This document shows, one piece after another, positions 1 to 5,256 of a stretch of DNA of 5,256 bases. Positions within the stretch are counted from its first letter, which is position 1, and every line of letters begins with the position of its first letter. The notes under the pieces are model-generated. The model was given only the letters and a program-made list of their open reading frames with translations. It did no database searches and had not been told where the DNA came from. The translations under genes were made by a program, and so were the position numbers. Source of the stretch: Verrucomicrobiia bacterium. Lineage in GTDB: Bacteria; Verrucomicrobiota; Verrucomicrobiia; Limisphaerales; UBA11358. Location of the stretch: contig JASHVW010000241.1 of NCBI GenBank assembly GCA_030044395.1, positions 1 to 5,256 on the forward strand, given 5' to 3'.

Positions 1-1020
1 ACAGTGCTCGCCGAGGTGCTGGATCGCCCGGGCCACCCTCTTGTCCTGCGCGTGGCCGTCGCAATCAATGAAGAAGAAATACTCCCACGCCTTGCGTTTG
101 CTCGGGCGCGATTCGATTTTGGTCATGTTGATTTTGTACCGGCGAAACGCCGCGATCGCCTGGTGCAGTGCGCCCACTTTGTCCATCACGCTGAGCATCA
201 GGCTGGTGCGGTCGTGGCCCGTGGGCGGGCTGCATTGGCGCCCCAATACCAGAAAACGCGTCGCATTGGCCGCGTTGTCCTGGATGTCCTCTTCGAGGAC
301 GTTTAGCCCGTATTTTTCGGCGGCGATGATTCCCGCCACGGCGGCGGTGCCTTTTTCCTTCGCCGCCAATTCGGCCGAACGGGCATTGGAGGAGGTTTCG
401 ATGATTTCCACGCCCGGCAGGTTGTTTTGAATCCAGCCGCGGCATTGGGCAAGCGATTGCGGATGCACGTAAAGCTTCCTGATTTTGGCTCGCGGCGAAT
501 TGCTCACCAGACAGTGTTGCACGGGCAGAACGATCTGCGAAACGATTTTCAAATCACTGTCCACAAACATATCGAGGGTGTGGGTGACGACGCCCTCGGT
601 GGAATTTTCCACCGGCACTACCCCGTAATCGGCGCGGCCTTTGCTGACCTCGGTAAAAACGTCCGCGACAGTTTTTTGAGGCGCATATTTCAGGCTGGAT
701 CCAAACCGGCGGATGGCCGCCTGGTGCGTGAACGTTGCCTCCGGGCCAAGATAGGCGATGTTCATGGCCTTTTCGAGCGCCAACGCGCTGGACATGATTT
801 CGCGGTAAATGGCGCGAAGCTGTCCGTCGGTGATGGGGCCGGAGTTCAGGCGGGAAATGCGGTCAAGCACCGCGCGTTCGCGGTGGGGCGCATAGATTTC
901 CTCTCTGGCCTTGCGTTTGATGTCGCCAATAGCCAGGACGTGTCGGGTGCGCTCATTCAGCAGCCGCACCAGTTGCTCGTCCAATTTATCAATGGCCATG
1001 CGATGTTCGGGAATGCTCAA
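1..1020 (-). CDS. pheA: Bifunctional chorismate mutase / prephenate dehydratase (P-protein), C-terminus cut by the window edge
   Basis: Converts chorismate to prephenate and then to phenylpyruvate, the phenylalanine branch of aromatic amino acid synthesis, in the cytoplasm. I translated 340 open codons from a TTG at 1020. Residues 1-85 are an AroQ-type chorismate mutase: R7, R24, K35, R47 and E48 align with E. coli R11, R28, K39, R51 and E52. Residues 87-260 are prephenate dehydratase, with GPEATFTHQ (92-100), VVPVENSTEG (134-143), HPQSLAQCR (186-194) and NATRF (252-256, catalytic Thr). Residues 270-340 are an ACT domain with GALH (283-286) and ESRP (303-306), the motifs linked to feedback inhibition by phenylalanine. 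The family is usually about 355-360 residues, so perhaps 15-20 are missing off the left edge. The first ATG (999) would remove R7, so I prefer the TTG seven codons upstream; no Shine-Dalgarno supports either. The gene lies 51 bp after accC with no visible terminator between, so co-transcription is likely. Confidence 0.95.
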   Translation of the reverse strand, partial: MSIPEHRMAIDKLDEQLVRLLNERTRHVLAIGDIKRKAREEIYAPHRERAVLDRISRLNSGPITDGQLRAIYREIMSSALALEKAMNIAYLGPEATFTHQAAIRRFGSSLKYAPQKTVADVFTEVSKGRADYGVVPVENSTEGVVTHTLDMFVDSDLKIVSQIVLPVQHCLVSNSPRAKIRKLYVHPQSLAQCRGWIQNNLPGVEIIETSSNARSAELAAKEKGTAAVAGIIAAEKYGLNVLEEDIQDNAANATRFLVLGRQCSPPTGHDRTSLMLSVMDKVGALHQAIAAFRRYKINMTKIESRPSKRKAWEYFFFIDCDGHAQDKRVARAIQHLGEHC

Positions 1021-1071
1021 CCAGGAAAGAATGAAGAATTGCTAGAAAAGAATCAAATCGCTTTTGCGGGG

Positions 1072-2454
1072 TTACGTCTTCTCCTCGATCAATTCCATCC
1101 GCGCCCCGCCCAAGAGTTGTTCCACAAAGGAGGTTGAATAGACCCCGCGCCGAAAATTCGGGTCCTGCATGACGGCTTGCTGAAAAGCGATGGTGGTCTT
1201 CACGCCTGAGATGATAAATTCCGAAAGCGCGCGGTTCATGCGGTCAATCGCCTCGCGACGGTCCTTTCCGGTAACGATGAGTTTGCCGATCATTGAATCG
1301 TAGGTTGATGGAATCGTATAGCCGGCGTAAGCGTGAGTATCCATGCGCACGCCGCGCCCACCGGGCTGGTAATACATTTCAATGCGCCCCGGACTGGGAC
1401 GAAAGTCATCGAAGGGGTCCTCGGCGTTGATGCGGCATTCGATGGCGTGGCCCTTTATTTCGATGTCGCGCTGCGAATGCTGCAGCAGTTCGCCCGAGGC
1501 AATCATGATTTGGTAGCGCACCAAATCAATGCCGGTGACTTCCTCAGTGACGGGATGCTCCACCTGGACGCGCTTATTGACTTCCAGAAAATAATAATTG
1601 CCCTGGTTGTCCACGATGAATTCCACCGTGCCGGCATTGACGTAATGCGCGGCCTCGGCAATGCGGACGGCATCACGACCGATTTTATCGCGGAGCTTGC
1701 GAAATTTGTGCTCCAGCAGCGGGGAAGGGGCTTCTTCGATCAATTTCTGGTTGCGCCGCTGCACCGAGCAATCGCGCTCGCCCAGGTGAATGATATGGCC
1801 CTTCTGATCACCCAGAATCTGAATTTCAATGTGATGCGGATTCTCGATGAATTTTTCGATATAGACGCCGGAATTGCCGAAGGCCTTTTCCGCTTCAGTC
1901 CGCGCCGTGTGATATCCTTTGACCAGAGCCGGGTCATTGTGTGCCACCCGCATCCCCCGTCCGCCGCCCCCGGCAACGGCCTTGATCATCACCGGATAGC
2001 CGATGCGTTTGGCTATTTCACGGGCGTCCTTTTCGTTTTCCACCGCCCCGTCGGAACCCGGCGGCACGGCCACCCCGGCTTTTTTGGCCAGAGTCCGGCT
2101 GACGGCCTTGTCGTTCAATGCCTGCATGGCCCGGGGGCTGGGGCCGATAAATCGAATATTGCAACTCTCACAGACCTCGGCGAAATGTGCGTTTTCGGCA
2201 AGAAAACCGTACCCGGGATGAATAGCGTCCACATCCATCACTTCCGCGGCGCTGATGATTCGGTCAATGCGCAAATAACTCTCCGAAGCAACGGCTTTGC
2301 CGATACAGATCGCCTCATCGGCAATTTGCACGTGCATGGAGTTTGCGTCCGCTTCGGAATAGACGGCGACAGTGCGAATATTCATTTCCTTGCAGGCGCG
2401 GATGACGCGGACCGCGATTTCCCCGCGATTGGCTACCAGGATTTTCTCAAACAT
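1072..2454 (-). CDS. accC: Acetyl-CoA carboxylase, biotin carboxylase subunit
   Basis: Uses ATP and bicarbonate to carboxylate the biotin carried by AccB, the first half-reaction of acetyl-CoA carboxylase in fatty acid synthesis. It is complete at 460 residues, close to the family's usual 445-460. Order: N-terminal biotin carboxylase domain (MFEKILVANRGEIAVR at 1-16, HPGYGFLAEN at 79-88), ATP-grasp domain (K116, K158, glycine loop GGGGRG at 162-167, H208, CSVQRRNQK at 229-237, E278, metal ligands E291 and N293, R295, QVEHP at 297-301) and C-terminal domain (ECRINAEDP at 339-347, YDSMIGKLI at 385-393). Two active-site-region positions differ from E. coli: N235 replaces the His of RRHQK, as in propionyl-CoA carboxylases, and K294 replaces the Thr of NTR. 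The ATG at 2454 opens directly into the conserved N-terminus, so the start is secure although no Shine-Dalgarno is visible. It follows accB by 48 bp, as expected for an accBC operon. There is no biotinyl domain, so this is not a fused alpha subunit. Confidence 0.97.
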   Translation of the reverse strand: MFEKILVANRGEIAVRVIRACKEMNIRTVAVYSEADANSMHVQIADEAICIGKAVASESYLRIDRIISAAEVMDVDAIHPGYGFLAENAHFAEVCESCNIRFIGPSPRAMQALNDKAVSRTLAKKAGVAVPPGSDGAVENEKDAREIAKRIGYPVMIKAVAGGGGRGMRVAHNDPALVKGYHTARTEAEKAFGNSGVYIEKFIENPHHIEIQILGDQKGHIIHLGERDCSVQRRNQKLIEEAPSPLLEHKFRKLRDKIGRDAVRIAEAAHYVNAGTVEFIVDNQGNYYFLEVNKRVQVEHPVTEEVTGIDLVRYQIMIASGELLQHSQRDIEIKGHAIECRINAEDPFDDFRPSPGRIEMYYQPGGRGVRMDTHAYAGYTIPSTYDSMIGKLIVTGKDRREAIDRMNRALSEFIISGVKTTIAFQQAVMQDPNFRRGVYSTSFVEQLLGGARMELIEEKT

Positions 2455-2502
2455 TTTTATTTAGACTTTGACCGCGAATTGGATCGTTTGAATGCTTGAA
2501 AG

Positions 2503-2967
2503 TTAACTGGGACGAACTCTGAAAAGGGGTTGGCCAAACTCGACGGGCTTTCCATTCTCCACCAGCACTTGCGTAATGGCCCCTTTGACTTCGGCTTTGA
2601 TTTCATTCATCACTTTCATTGCTTCGATGATGCAGACGACGGTTTCGAGTCCGACTTCCCCGCCGATCTCGATATAAGGCGCCGCTTCCGGCGAGGGAGA
2701 CCTGTAAAACGTCCCGATCATGGGTGATTTGATTTCGATTTCGCCGTTTGACACCACTACGGGGGCGGAGACAGCGGGCGCACCGGACATGGGCGGAAGG
2801 CCTAATGGTTGGGCGGGGACAAGTTCGTCGGGCTGTTGGCTCGGGATTGCGCCGCCATTCAAACCCCGTTTAAGCCTGATTTTTGAATCCTGTCGTTCCA
2901 ATTCAAACTCGGTGATCGAGTTTTTTTTCATCAAGTCAATGATGGCTTTGATGTCTTTGAGGTCCAC
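2503..2967 (-). CDS. accB: Biotin carboxyl carrier protein of acetyl-CoA carboxylase
   Basis: Carries carboxybiotin from AccC to the carboxyltransferase AccAD. It has 154 residues, the usual length for bacterial AccB. The N-terminal segment (1-36, MDLKDIKAIIDLMKKN then a charged ELERQDSKIRLKR stretch) is the typical dimer or AccC-interaction region. Residues 40-75 form a Pro/Ala/Val-rich flexible linker, and 76-154 the biotinyl domain, beginning IEIKSPMIGTFYRSPSP. The biotin attachment motif EAMKVMN is at 115-121, with K118 the expected biotinylated lysine. The start is GTG at 2967: an in-frame TAA lies five codons upstream and no ATG lies near, so the start is well constrained. No Shine-Dalgarno precedes it. 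accC follows at 48 bp. The 179 bp upstream gap carries a promoter-like pair and a terminator-like hairpin, so accBC may be controlled separately from aroQ. Confidence 0.97.
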   Translation of the reverse strand: MDLKDIKAIIDLMKKNSITEFELERQDSKIRLKRGLNGGAIPSQQPDELVPAQPLGLPPMSGAPAVSAPVVVSNGEIEIKSPMIGTFYRSPSPEAAPYIEIGGEVGLETVVCIIEAMKVMNEIKAEVKGAITQVLVENGKPVEFGQPLFRVRPS

Positions 2968-3009
2968 AGGTCGTTTTCGTTAAAGAAATTCGTTTTTGAG
3001 CTCGTAACC

Positions 3010-3040
3010 AAAAAAGCAGCAGTCAGATTGACCCTGCTTT
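3010..3040 (-). terminator. Terminator-like hairpin in the accB leader
   Basis: Read on the minus strand, AAAGCAG (3040-3034) pairs perfectly with CTGCTTT (3019-3013). Inside, GTCA (3032-3029) pairs with TGAC (3025-3022) around a 3-nt loop, leaving a small asymmetric bulge. The stem runs into six consecutive T (3015-3010), the layout of an intrinsic terminator for leftward transcription. The plus-strand reading has no comparable U-run. It lies 107 bp past the aroQ stop and 43 bp before the accB start, so it could end aroQ transcripts or act as an attenuator for accBC. Confidence 0.55.
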
Positions 3041-3064
3041 GTAACGTATTGTTAAGTTTCTGTG

Positions 3065-3093
3065 ACAGTATCCGGGAATGGAAATGGAGTCAA
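3065..3093 (-). promoter_or_regulatory. Candidate sigma70-type promoter for accB-accC
   Basis: On the minus strand, TTGACT (3093-3088) is followed after exactly 17 bp by TACTGT (3070-3065). The -35 box matches the consensus at 5 of 6 positions, the -10 box at only 3 of 6. Transcription would start near 3058, giving a leader of about 90 nt before the accB GTG. Phased A-tracts lie further upstream. This is a pattern match only. Confidence 0.4.
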
Positions 3094-3120
3094 GCGTCAA
3101 AGTCAGAAACTTTTAGACCC

Positions 3121-3161
3121 CCAAAAAATCGCCAAAAAATGTCATTCTAATGGAGTTTTTT
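3121..3161. other. Helically phased A6/T6 tracts spanning the aroQ stop
   Basis: CCAAAAAAT occurs at 3121-3129 and again at 3132-3140, an 11-bp period. A T6 run at 3156-3161 is centred a further 22 bp along. Three 6-bp A/T tracts spaced by one and two helical turns are the pattern expected of intrinsically curved DNA. They lie about 65-105 bp upstream of the predicted accB transcription start and overlap the 3' end of aroQ. A structural role is inference. Confidence 0.3.
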
Positions 3162-3593
3162 AGATTCTTTAACGAAAACGGACGCTTCTACGGCCAAAAC
3201 GTAGGATTTCGGTCCAAAGCCGCTGATTTGGCCGTAGCACACCGGGGCAATCAACGACTTTTGGCGGAATTCTTCCCGCGCATGGACGTTGGAAAGGTGG
3301 ATTTCGATGGTTGGAACCCCGACGGCGGCAATGGCATCTCGCAGGGCGATACTCGTGTGCGTGTAGGCGGCGGCGTTCATGACGATCACGTCAAACTTCC
3401 CCCGGGCATCTTGAATCCAGCCAACCAATTCACCTTCCAAATTGGACTGGCGGAAGTCAATTTCGACCTTCAATTCCTTGGCCCGTTCGCGGACTCTTGC
3501 CTCGATCTCTCCCAGCGTCGCCCGGCCATAGATTTCCGGCTCGCGTTGGCCAAGCAGGTTCAGGTTTGGACCGTTCAGAAAGAGGATTTTCAT
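3147..3593 (-). CDS. aroQ: Type II 3-dehydroquinate dehydratase
   Basis: Converts 3-dehydroquinate to 3-dehydroshikimate, the third step of the shikimate pathway; the type II enzyme is a small dodecameric protein. It has 148 residues, the normal family length. Visible motifs are the opening MKILFLNGPNLNLLG, REPEIYG (17-23), QSNLEGELV (49-57), NAAAYTHTS (73-81), EIHLSNVHAREEFR (97-110) and ISGFGPKSY (123-131). Catalytic and binding residues align at a constant offset of 2 with M. tuberculosis: N10, R17, Y22 (catalytic Tyr), N73, H79, D86, H99 and R110. The reading frame continues far upstream without a stop, but the family begins at MKILFLNGPN, so I chose the ATG at 3593; an ATG at 3602 (adding MRQ) is a minor alternative. 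Substitutions from the common pattern are NAAAYTH for NPGAYTH and LVGWIQDA for LVDWIHEA. It precedes accBC on the same strand, a known arrangement, and diverges from the GH57 gene. Confidence 0.96.
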   Translation of the reverse strand: MKILFLNGPNLNLLGQREPEIYGRATLGEIEARVRERAKELKVEIDFRQSNLEGELVGWIQDARGKFDVIVMNAAAYTHTSIALRDAIAAVGVPTIEIHLSNVHAREEFRQKSLIAPVCYGQISGFGPKSYVLAVEASVFVKESKKLH

Positions 3594-3707
3594 TTGCCGC
3601 ATGATTTTCGGTGTCTGCCTGCGTTTTGTCGAGTGGATTTCGCTCCGTAACTCCATTTGACAATGCATTGTTTCCATCGGATTAGTGTAATGGTTACAAA
3701 AGGAGTT
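3594..3707. promoter_or_regulatory. Divergent intergenic region between aroQ and the GH57 gene
   Basis: These 114 bp should contain the promoters for leftward aroQ and the rightward GH57 gene. For the rightward gene I see TTGACA (3657-3662), a perfect -35 box, but the best -10-like element, TGTAAT (3686-3691), is 23 bp away, too far for a standard pair. At 17 bp spacing the hexamer is only GATTAG. I see no convincing pair for aroQ. No strong operator palindrome is apparent. Confidence 0.3.
3701..3705 (+). promoter_or_regulatory. AGGAG Shine-Dalgarno-like motif at the GH57 gene start
   Basis: AGGAG is the only clear Shine-Dalgarno-like motif ahead of any gene here, but it ends just 2 nt before the ATG at 3708, closer than the usual 5-9 nt, and it falls inside the coding region if the ATG at 3690 is used. 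No later in-frame start would give normal spacing, so its role is doubtful. Confidence 0.25.
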
Positions 3708-5256
3708 ATGGAGAAATTTATCTGTATTCATGGCCACTTTTATCAGCCTCCGCGTGAAAATCCCTGGCTGGAAACCGTTGAACTTCAGGACTCGGCGTAT
3801 CCCTACCACGATTGGAACGAGCGCGTCTGCTTTGAATGTTACGCCCCGAATGCCCGTGCCCGCTTGCTCGATGGCGACGGCCGCATTGAAAGAATTGTCA
3901 GCAATTATTCGCGCATGAGCTTCAATTTCGGCCCCACGTTGCTTTCCTGGATGAAGGACAAACAGCCCGACATCCACCAGTCCATCGTGGACGCCGATAA
4001 GAAAAGTCGCGAGCGGTTTTCCGGCCACGGCTCGGCGCTGGCCCAAGCCTACAATCATATGATTTTGCCGCTCGCCAACGCGCGCGACAAGCACACCCAG
4101 GTGGCCTGGGGCATTTGCGATTTTAAATCGCGCTTCGGCCGCGAACCAGAGGGAATGTGGCTTCCGGAAACGGCGGCGGACAACGAATCACTCGATGTGT
4201 TGGCAAAACATGGCATAAAATTCACAATCCTCTCACCGTGTCAAGCCAGTCGGGTGCGTCCGCTGGAGGGCGAGGACGATTGGCAGGATGTGAATGGCGC
4301 AAAAATTGACCCTAAAAATCCTTATTTGTTGAAGCTCCCGGAAGGCCGTTCGATTGTGGTGTTCTTTTATGATGCGCCGGTTTCGCAGGCGGTGGCGTTT
4401 GAAAAATTGCTAATCAGCGGCGAGTCTTTTTCCGGACGCCTGAGGGGCGCGTTTGAGGGCAGCCGTGAAGCTGCCCAGCTGGTCCATATTGCGACCGACG
4501 GCGAATCCTACGGCCATCATTTTCAATATGGCGACATGGCGCTGGCCTATGCGCTGCACCAAATCGAAACGAGCGATGACGCCAGGCTGACGATTTATGC
4601 CGAATATTTGGAGAAGAATCCGCCAACGCACGAGGTGGAAATTCACCAGGGCAGCTCGTGGAGCTGTTCCCATGGCGTTGGGCGTTGGAAAGAGGATTGT
4701 GGCTGTTGTTCCGGCGGCCACGGTGGTTGGAACCAGCAATGGCGCGCCCCTCTGCGCCAGGCGATGGACTGGCTGCGTGATAAACTGGCGCCGCTTTATG
4801 AATCCAAAGCCGGGGAGTTCTTAAAAGACCCATGGGCCGCACGTGATGGCTACATCTCCGTCATTCTGGAGCGGTCGCCGGAAAAAGTCCGCAAATTTTT
4901 CAACGCGTACGGTGCGCGCGATTTGAGCGATACCGAACAAGCCGTCGCCATTCGCCTTCTCGAAATGCAACGGCACGCGATGTTGATGTACACCAGTTGC
5001 GGCTGGTTCTTCGATGAGATTTCCGGTCTCGAAACGACCCAGGTGATCCAATACGCCGCTCGCGCCCTTCAGTTGGCCGGAGACCTTGGCGGCGAGAACC
5101 TTGAACCCCAGTTCGTGCAAATCCTGGAGCAGGCCAAAAGCAATATTCCTGAAAACCAAAATGGTCGTGTCGTTTACGAACGGTTTATCAAGCCCGCCAT
5201 CACGACGCGTGAAACTGTCGGCGCGCATTACGCCATCAGTTCGCTGTTTGAATCGT
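3708..5256 (+). CDS. GH57-like glycoside hydrolase with DUF3536-type C-terminal region (3' end outside the window)
   Basis: Probable alpha-glucan-active enzyme of glycoside hydrolase family 57; the substrate is unknown. I translated 516 open codons; relatives run to roughly 800 residues, so the C-terminal third is probably missing. The N-terminal region (1-280) is a GH57-type barrel: motif 1 HGHFYQPPRE (8-17), the motif EGMWLPETA (148-156) with candidate nucleophile E154, and ATDGESYGHH (262-271) with candidate acid/base D264. A Cys/His/Gly-rich motif follows at 318-341 (C320, H322, W327, C331, C333, C334, H338, W341), then a helical region (345-516) that I assign to DUF3536. There is no signal peptide or membrane segment, so it is probably cytoplasmic and may act on glycogen or maltodextrin (inference). 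ATG 3708 is chosen because MEKFICIHGHFYQPP resembles the family N-terminus; an in-frame ATG at 3690 would add six residues (MVTKGV). It is divergent from aroQ, so probably a separate transcription unit. Confidence 0.88.
   Translation, partial: MEKFICIHGHFYQPPRENPWLETVELQDSAYPYHDWNERVCFECYAPNARARLLDGDGRIERIVSNYSRMSFNFGPTLLSWMKDKQPDIHQSIVDADKKSRERFSGHGSALAQAYNHMILPLANARDKHTQVAWGICDFKSRFGREPEGMWLPETAADNESLDVLAKHGIKFTILSPCQASRVRPLEGEDDWQDVNGAKIDPKNPYLLKLPEGRSIVVFFYDAPVSQAVAFEKLLISGESFSGRLRGAFEGSREAAQLVHIATDGESYGHHFQYGDMALAYALHQIETSDDARLTIYAEYLEKNPPTHEVEIHQGSSWSCSHGVGRWKEDCGCCSGGHGGWNQQWRAPLRQAMDWLRDKLAPLYESKAGEFLKDPWAARDGYISVILERSPEKVRKFFNAYGARDLSDTEQAVAIRLLEMQRHAMLMYTSCGWFFDEISGLETTQVIQYAARALQLAGDLGGENLEPQFVQILEQAKSNIPENQNGRVVYERFIKPAITTRETVGAHYAISSLFES

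Noticed and set aside
1021..1071. Possible terminator or promoter in the accC-pheA gap
   Set aside because: Only a weak AAAAG/CTTTT pairing with a 10-nt loop is present, with no GC stem, no proper U-run and no convincing -35/-10 pair.
427..1137. A 236-codon open frame on the plus strand opposite pheA
   Set aside because: It overlaps the PheA coding sequence antisense, where every expected PheA motif is present on the minus strand.
1333..2499. A 388-codon open frame on the plus strand opposite accC
   Set aside because: It is antisense to a complete, strongly conserved AccC and reads as composition-driven shadow protein with no recognisable motif.
3083..3657. The octamer AATGGAGT at 3083-3090 and 3149-3156, and inverted at 3650-3657, near promoter candidates
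   Set aside because: Three copies of some octamer in 5 kb on both strands is within chance, one copy is at a coding end, and the positions relative to -35 boxes are inconsistent.
3594..4094. Leftward extension of the aroQ frame to a start at 4094, giving a 315-residue protein
   Set aside because: AroQ proteins start at MKILFLNGPN; the extra N-terminal 167 residues resemble no family and run antisense through the well-supported GH57 coding region.
4410..5228. Minus-strand open frames opposite the GH57 gene (109, 142 and 135 codons)
   Set aside because: All are shadows of the GH57/DUF3536 frame, which carries recognisable motifs through this region.

Overview
The window looks like an ordinary chromosomal stretch of a moderately GC-rich Gram-negative-type bacterium. 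The gene order and protein style (a chorismate mutase-prephenate dehydratase fusion, AccC with an NKRVQVEHP motif, a DUF3536-type GH57 protein, almost no Shine-Dalgarno sequences) suggest Verrucomicrobiota or a neighbouring PVC lineage. This is an impression from protein features, not a database result.

Layout: four genes lie on the minus strand and read right to left. They are aroQ (type II 3-dehydroquinate dehydratase, 3593 to 3147), accB (biotin carboxyl carrier protein, 2967 to 2503), accC (biotin carboxylase, 2454 to 1072) and pheA (chorismate mutase-prephenate dehydratase, 1020 down to the left edge, with only its extreme C-terminus cut off). A fifth gene reads rightward from about 3708 through the right edge. 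It encodes a large GH57-like glycoside hydrolase with a DUF3536-type C-terminal region. About 516 codons are present and the 3' end is missing.

Gaps: accC-pheA 51 bp, accB-accC 48 bp, aroQ-accB 179 bp, aroQ-GH57 114 bp (divergent). There is no gene-free stretch over 300 bp, and I saw no tRNA, rRNA, CRISPR, IS element or phage gene. The aroQ-accB gap holds the main regulatory signals: a plausible sigma70-like promoter, a hairpin followed by a U-run just upstream of accB, and phased A-tracts.

How the genes work together: AccB and AccC form the biotin half of acetyl-CoA carboxylase, the first step of fatty acid synthesis. The carboxyltransferase subunits AccA and AccD are not in the window. AroQ and PheA act in the shikimate pathway and its phenylalanine branch. 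Aromatic amino acid genes therefore flank the fatty acid initiation genes on one strand. aroQ-accB-accC is a known bacterial arrangement; pheA directly downstream is less standard. The GH57 gene on the other strand is probably an independent unit concerned with alpha-glucans.

I found no convincing undescribed system. The points most worth a second look are the terminator-like accB leader, the pheA start that must lie upstream of the only ATG if the catalytic Arg is to be kept, and the poorly characterised GH57/DUF3536 protein with its Cys-rich motif.
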